Assembly (NCBI GenBank): GCA_903872565.1
Contig: CAIQLG010000047.1
Location: 1 to 35,819, forward strand
DNA from: an uncultured Lentisphaerota bacterium
Lineage (GTDB): Bacteria > Verrucomicrobiota > Lentisphaeria > Victivallales > GWF2-50-93
DNA: 35,819 nt
Direction: 5' to 3'
Part shown: piece by piece, positions 33,323 through 35,819 of the stretch
Layout of the letters: each line of letters opens with the position of its first letter
How positions within the stretch are numbered: position 1 is the first letter of the stretch
Position numbers and translations under genes: made by a program
The notes under the pieces: model-generated
The model's input: the letters and a program-made list of their open reading frames with translations, nothing else
Told to the model about the DNA's origin: nothing
Databases searched by the model: none

Positions 33323-35626
33323 ATGGGAAACTATTACAGCGATCTGAGCCCCGATTTCAGGAAAAAGACAATCAATCTGTTGCCAATCGAATGCTACTCC
33401 TTCGAGAAGATGATTAAAGAGGAGGTTGCCGACGGATCGGTTGACAAGAAGGAGCTTCTCGAAATTTACGAGTGCATGCTGATGATCCGGGAATTCGAGG
33501 AGATGATACTCAAGCTCAGAACTGGCGCATACGAATCCGTCAAAAATTACGAGTACAGGGGGCCGACGCATCTTTCGATCGGTCAGGAGGCCACATCCGC
33601 TGGCGCCTGTGCCATCCTTAAAATGACCGACTATATCACATCCACCCACCGAGGACATGGGGACTCGATAGCCAAAGGGTATTTTGCAATAAGGGAGATG
33701 GACGACAAGCGCCTCAGAGATCGCTGCCCGGAATCTGCGAGTCTCGCAGGGGACGAACTTCTCGAATCTGTCATGGAAGATCACGTGTTCAGGACGATAG
33801 CGGAACTTTTCGGCAAGGAGAGCGGCTATGGAAAGGGCAGGGGGGGCGGGATGCACATCTTCGACTTCCGTGTAGGCCATCTCGGCGCGAACGCAATCGT
33901 CGGCGGCGGTGTCCCGATCGCCACTGGCGCCGCGATGACATGCAGGATTGACATCAACCCCGCGAACAAGGGCAGGCTCGTCTGCTGTTTCGCCGGAGAC
34001 GGCGCCTACGCCAACGGAGTCGTCCTGGAATCGCTCAACTGGGCCGCACAGGATCAGTTCACAAACAAGAAGCTCACAAGCATAAACTACGGTCTGCCAA
34101 TAATTTACTGCATCGTCAACAACCATTTCGGAATGACAGGAAGAGCCGAGGGCGAGGTCACCGGCGTGGACTCGCTCGCCAGAAGAGCCGCAGGTTTTGA
34201 CAACGAGAACATGCATTGCGAGGTCGTCAACGGAATGGATGCCATCGCCGTCAGAGACGCAGTCCTGAGAGCAAAAAAAATCATACTCGAAGGCAAAGGC
34301 CCTGTCCTGCTCGAACTCAACACTTACCGCTATTACGGACATTCGCTCTCCGACCCGAGAAACGAATACAGGACCAAGGAAGAGGAGGAAAGGTGGAAGG
34401 ATGTTGACCCCGTCTTCACATTCAGGAAAAGGCTTGTTGACCAGAAGATCTTCAATCCTGAAATCCTCGACGCTCTCGAGAAAAAAGTCTCGGACAGAAA
34501 TGCAAGGGCAGCCGTCCGCGCGGTCGCCTCTCCTGACCCCGTTCCAGAGGATGTTATAAGGTATATGTACACAGACAGCTCCTGCACGGAGATCCCGAAA
34601 CCATACACTAAGATAGATGTCAAGGGAGAGAAGCCATCCATCAAGAGAGACTCCGAGGGAAGGCTCAACTACCGCGACGCCATAAAGGAGGGGCTCTTCG
34701 AGGAGATGGTCAGGGATGCCAGAGTCGTTGTATATGGCGAGGATGTCGCTGATTATGGAGGTGCCTTCAAACTCACAAAGGGAATGCTGGAATATTTCGG
34801 CAGGGGGCGCGTGTTCAACACCCCCATATCCGAAGCCTGCATCTGTGGAACAGGTGTAGGAATGGCGATGACCGGCTACCGTCCGGTCGTCGAACTCATG
34901 TATATGGATTTCGCCCTGATGGCTTCGGATCAGATTTCGAACCAGGCCGCGAAATGGCATTATATGACAGGTGGAAACGTCAAGGTTCCGCTTGTCGTAA
35001 GATGCAGTGTCGGCGGCGGAAAAGGCTACGGAGGACAGCACTCGCAGTCACTCGAGTCAATGTTCTGCCACATTCCTGGAACATATGTTGCATATCCTTC
35101 AAATCCTTATGATGCCAAAGGACTTATAAAAACAGCGATAAGGGATGATAACCCGGTTATATTTGTCGAAGGACAGCTCCTCTACAATGTCAAGGGACAT
35201 GTTCCTGAGGGAGAATATCTCATTCCATTCGGCCAGGCTAATGTGATCAGAGAAGGAAAGGACATCACATTTGTGGTCTGGGGGCCCGCAGTTCCGGATG
35301 CCCTGAAGGCTGCCGACTTGCTCGCCAAAGAGGGCATTGAGGTTGAAGTCATAGACCCGAGGACTCTCGTCCCGTTCGACTGGGAGACAGTCTTCGAGTC
35401 TGTCAGGAGGACTGGTCGATGCGTGGTCATAAGCCAGTGTGTGGACATCGGAAGTTACACTGGCGAAATAGTCTCTCAGATTGTCTCGAACTGTTTCGAC
35501 TATCTTGACGCGCCAGTTCTCAAGGTGGGAGCGAAAAATGGTGTCGCCCCGCAGGCTTACTCTCTAGAGAAGGCGTTTCTGCCGACACCCGAGGACATGG
35601 TCGCCGCAGCGAGGCGCTTGATATAA
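33323..35626 (+). CDS. Fused E1-alpha/E1-beta thiamine-diphosphate 2-oxoacid (or acetoin) dehydrogenase
   Basis: 767 residues, start at 33323 behind AAAGGAAG; the ATG at 33284 lies in the relic's terminal repeat. E1-alpha (about 45-400): THRGHGDSIAKG (108-119), GKGRGGGMHIFD (170-181), and the thiamine motif GDG (226-228) ... N. E1-beta (about 448-767): YGEDVADYGG (471-480), TPISEACICG, GQHSQSLESM (571-580), PRTLVPFDW. It decarboxylates a 2-oxo acid or cleaves acetoin, passing acyl units to a lipoyl E2. Between 120 and 165 there is an insert of roughly 30-40 residues relative to ordinary E1-alpha. No E2 or E3 gene is in the window. It follows the DeoR-type gene, but only after the relic element. 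Confidence 0.93.
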   Translation: MGNYYSDLSPDFRKKTINLLPIECYSFEKMIKEEVADGSVDKKELLEIYECMLMIREFEEMILKLRTGAYESVKNYEYRGPTHLSIGQEATSAGACAILKMTDYITSTHRGHGDSIAKGYFAIREMDDKRLRDRCPESASLAGDELLESVMEDHVFRTIAELFGKESGYGKGRGGGMHIFDFRVGHLGANAIVGGGVPIATGAAMTCRIDINPANKGRLVCCFAGDGAYANGVVLESLNWAAQDQFTNKKLTSINYGLPIIYCIVNNHFGMTGRAEGEVTGVDSLARRAAGFDNENMHCEVVNGMDAIAVRDAVLRAKKIILEGKGPVLLELNTYRYYGHSLSDPRNEYRTKEEEERWKDVDPVFTFRKRLVDQKIFNPEILDALEKKVSDRNARAAVRAVASPDPVPEDVIRYMYTDSSCTEIPKPYTKIDVKGEKPSIKRDSEGRLNYRDAIKEGLFEEMVRDARVVVYGEDVADYGGAFKLTKGMLEYFGRGRVFNTPISEACICGTGVGMAMTGYRPVVELMYMDFALMASDQISNQAAKWHYMTGGNVKVPLVVRCSVGGGKGYGGQHSQSLESMFCHIPGTYVAYPSNPYDAKGLIKTAIRDDNPVIFVEGQLLYNVKGHVPEGEYLIPFGQANVIREGKDITFVVWGPAVPDALKAADLLAKEGIEVEVIDPRTLVPFDWETVFESVRRTGRCVVISQCVDIGSYTGEIVSQIVSNCFDYLDAPVLKVGAKNGVAPQAYSLEKAFLPTPEDMVAAARRLI

Positions 35627-35636
35627 GCTCGAAACT

Positions 35637-35652
35637 CGAATTTCGAAATTCG
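35637..35652. repeat. 16-bp perfect palindrome after the E1 gene
   Basis: CGAATTTCGAAATTCG is self-complementary and sits 10 bp after the stop. It has no T-run, so it is not an obvious terminator. Confidence 0.5.
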
Positions 35653-35682
35653 AAACAAGCACGAATTATGAATAAATAGACT

Positions 35683-35819
35683 GGGGTATCTCCTTGACTA
35701 AAGTACCCCCTACGGCTTGTGTTTTTCATGCTTGTTACGCAGGCCTTTTGAGATGGAACGGTACGTTGCCGGTGGGGTTCGCACAGAGTTCTCGATAAGA
35801 CGCTGGAACAAGAGTCCCC
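35683..35819 (-). mobile_element. Possible end of an insertion sequence
   Basis: GGGGTA (35683-35688) is inverted against TACCCC (35704-35709), directly after the frame at 35710. Such a terminal structure next to a transposase-like end suggests one edge of an insertion sequence cut by the window. The family cannot be assigned. Confidence 0.3.
35710..35819 (-). CDS. Truncated ORF, possible transposase C-terminus
   Basis: Only the last 35 residues are in the window: GLLFQRLIENSVRTPPATYR..., ending in a basic tail at 35710. The LF-x-R-L-x-x-x-x-V...P.TY pattern resembles the C-terminus of IS1595-type transposases, but the fragment is too short to be certain. The upstream part lies outside the window. 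Confidence 0.3.
   Translation of the reverse strand, partial: GLLFQRLIENSVRTPPATYRSISKGLRNKHEKHKP

Noticed and set aside
33293-35041. Long (582-codon) minus-strand ORF inside the E1 gene
   Set aside because: It is antisense to a clear, conserved E1 fusion and shows no family motif of its own; a shadow of codon bias.

Overview
The window most resembles a member of the PVC superphylum, probably a Lentisphaerota/Victivallales-like bacterium assembled from a metagenome. This is inferred from content: an FTLIELL-type prepilin leader with an unusual upstream segment, a SUMF1-domain secreted protein, several Gfo/Idh/MocA oxidoreductases with a sulfatase-fold enzyme and a DUF4838 lipoprotein, small palindromic GTAG...CTAC repeats, and a GxxExxY relic. 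No rRNA, tRNA or CRISPR was seen.

Layout. 1-1.45 kb (minus): the 5' part of a pilin-like gene with two successive FTLI(E/G)LL motifs and a possible short upstream ORF, then a secreted SUMF1-domain protein with a hexapeptide linker. 1.6-10.6 kb: a catabolic locus. An AraC-type regulator is divergent from a run of genes encoding a Gfo/Idh/MocA dehydrogenase, a sugar-isomerase-like TIM barrel, a sulfatase-fold hydrolase lacking the C/S-x-P-x-R motif, a paralogous dehydrogenase, a DUF4838 lipoprotein and a third dehydrogenase. 10.9-16.4 kb: envelope genes (VTT/DedA-like membrane protein, GT-C glycosyltransferase, asparagine synthetase, LpxL-like acyltransferase). 16.6-19.3 kb (minus): a NitT/TauT/Ssu-type ABC importer operon whose binding protein has an internal 20-residue duplication.

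19.5-25.3 kb is accessory in look and partly AT-rich. It holds a PPK2 kinase, a YgiT-type zinc-finger antitoxin behind a probable toxin remnant, two secreted proteins that share an N-terminal coiled-coil module but differ C-terminally, a 64-residue small ORF, palindromic repeats, and an AAA/DUF4143 ATPase. 25.4-31.7 kb: trmB divergent from ptsP (GAF-EI), a membrane-anchored protein with 32-residue helical repeats, and a large GT-C-like membrane protein. 32.1-35.8 kb: a DeoR-type regulator with a 10-bp-phased TGCA site upstream, a relic element with inverted repeats around an internally deleted GxxExxY gene, a fused E1-alpha/beta thiamine-diphosphate dehydrogenase, and what looks like the end of an insertion sequence at the right edge.

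The dehydrogenase, isomerase, hydrolase and lipoprotein genes plausibly act together on a modified glycan or sugar under AraC control. The most novel-looking points are the dual pilin leader, the modular secreted pair, the palindromic repeat family with a paired (compensatory) stem change, and the internally deleted GxxExxY element sitting directly upstream of the E1 gene.
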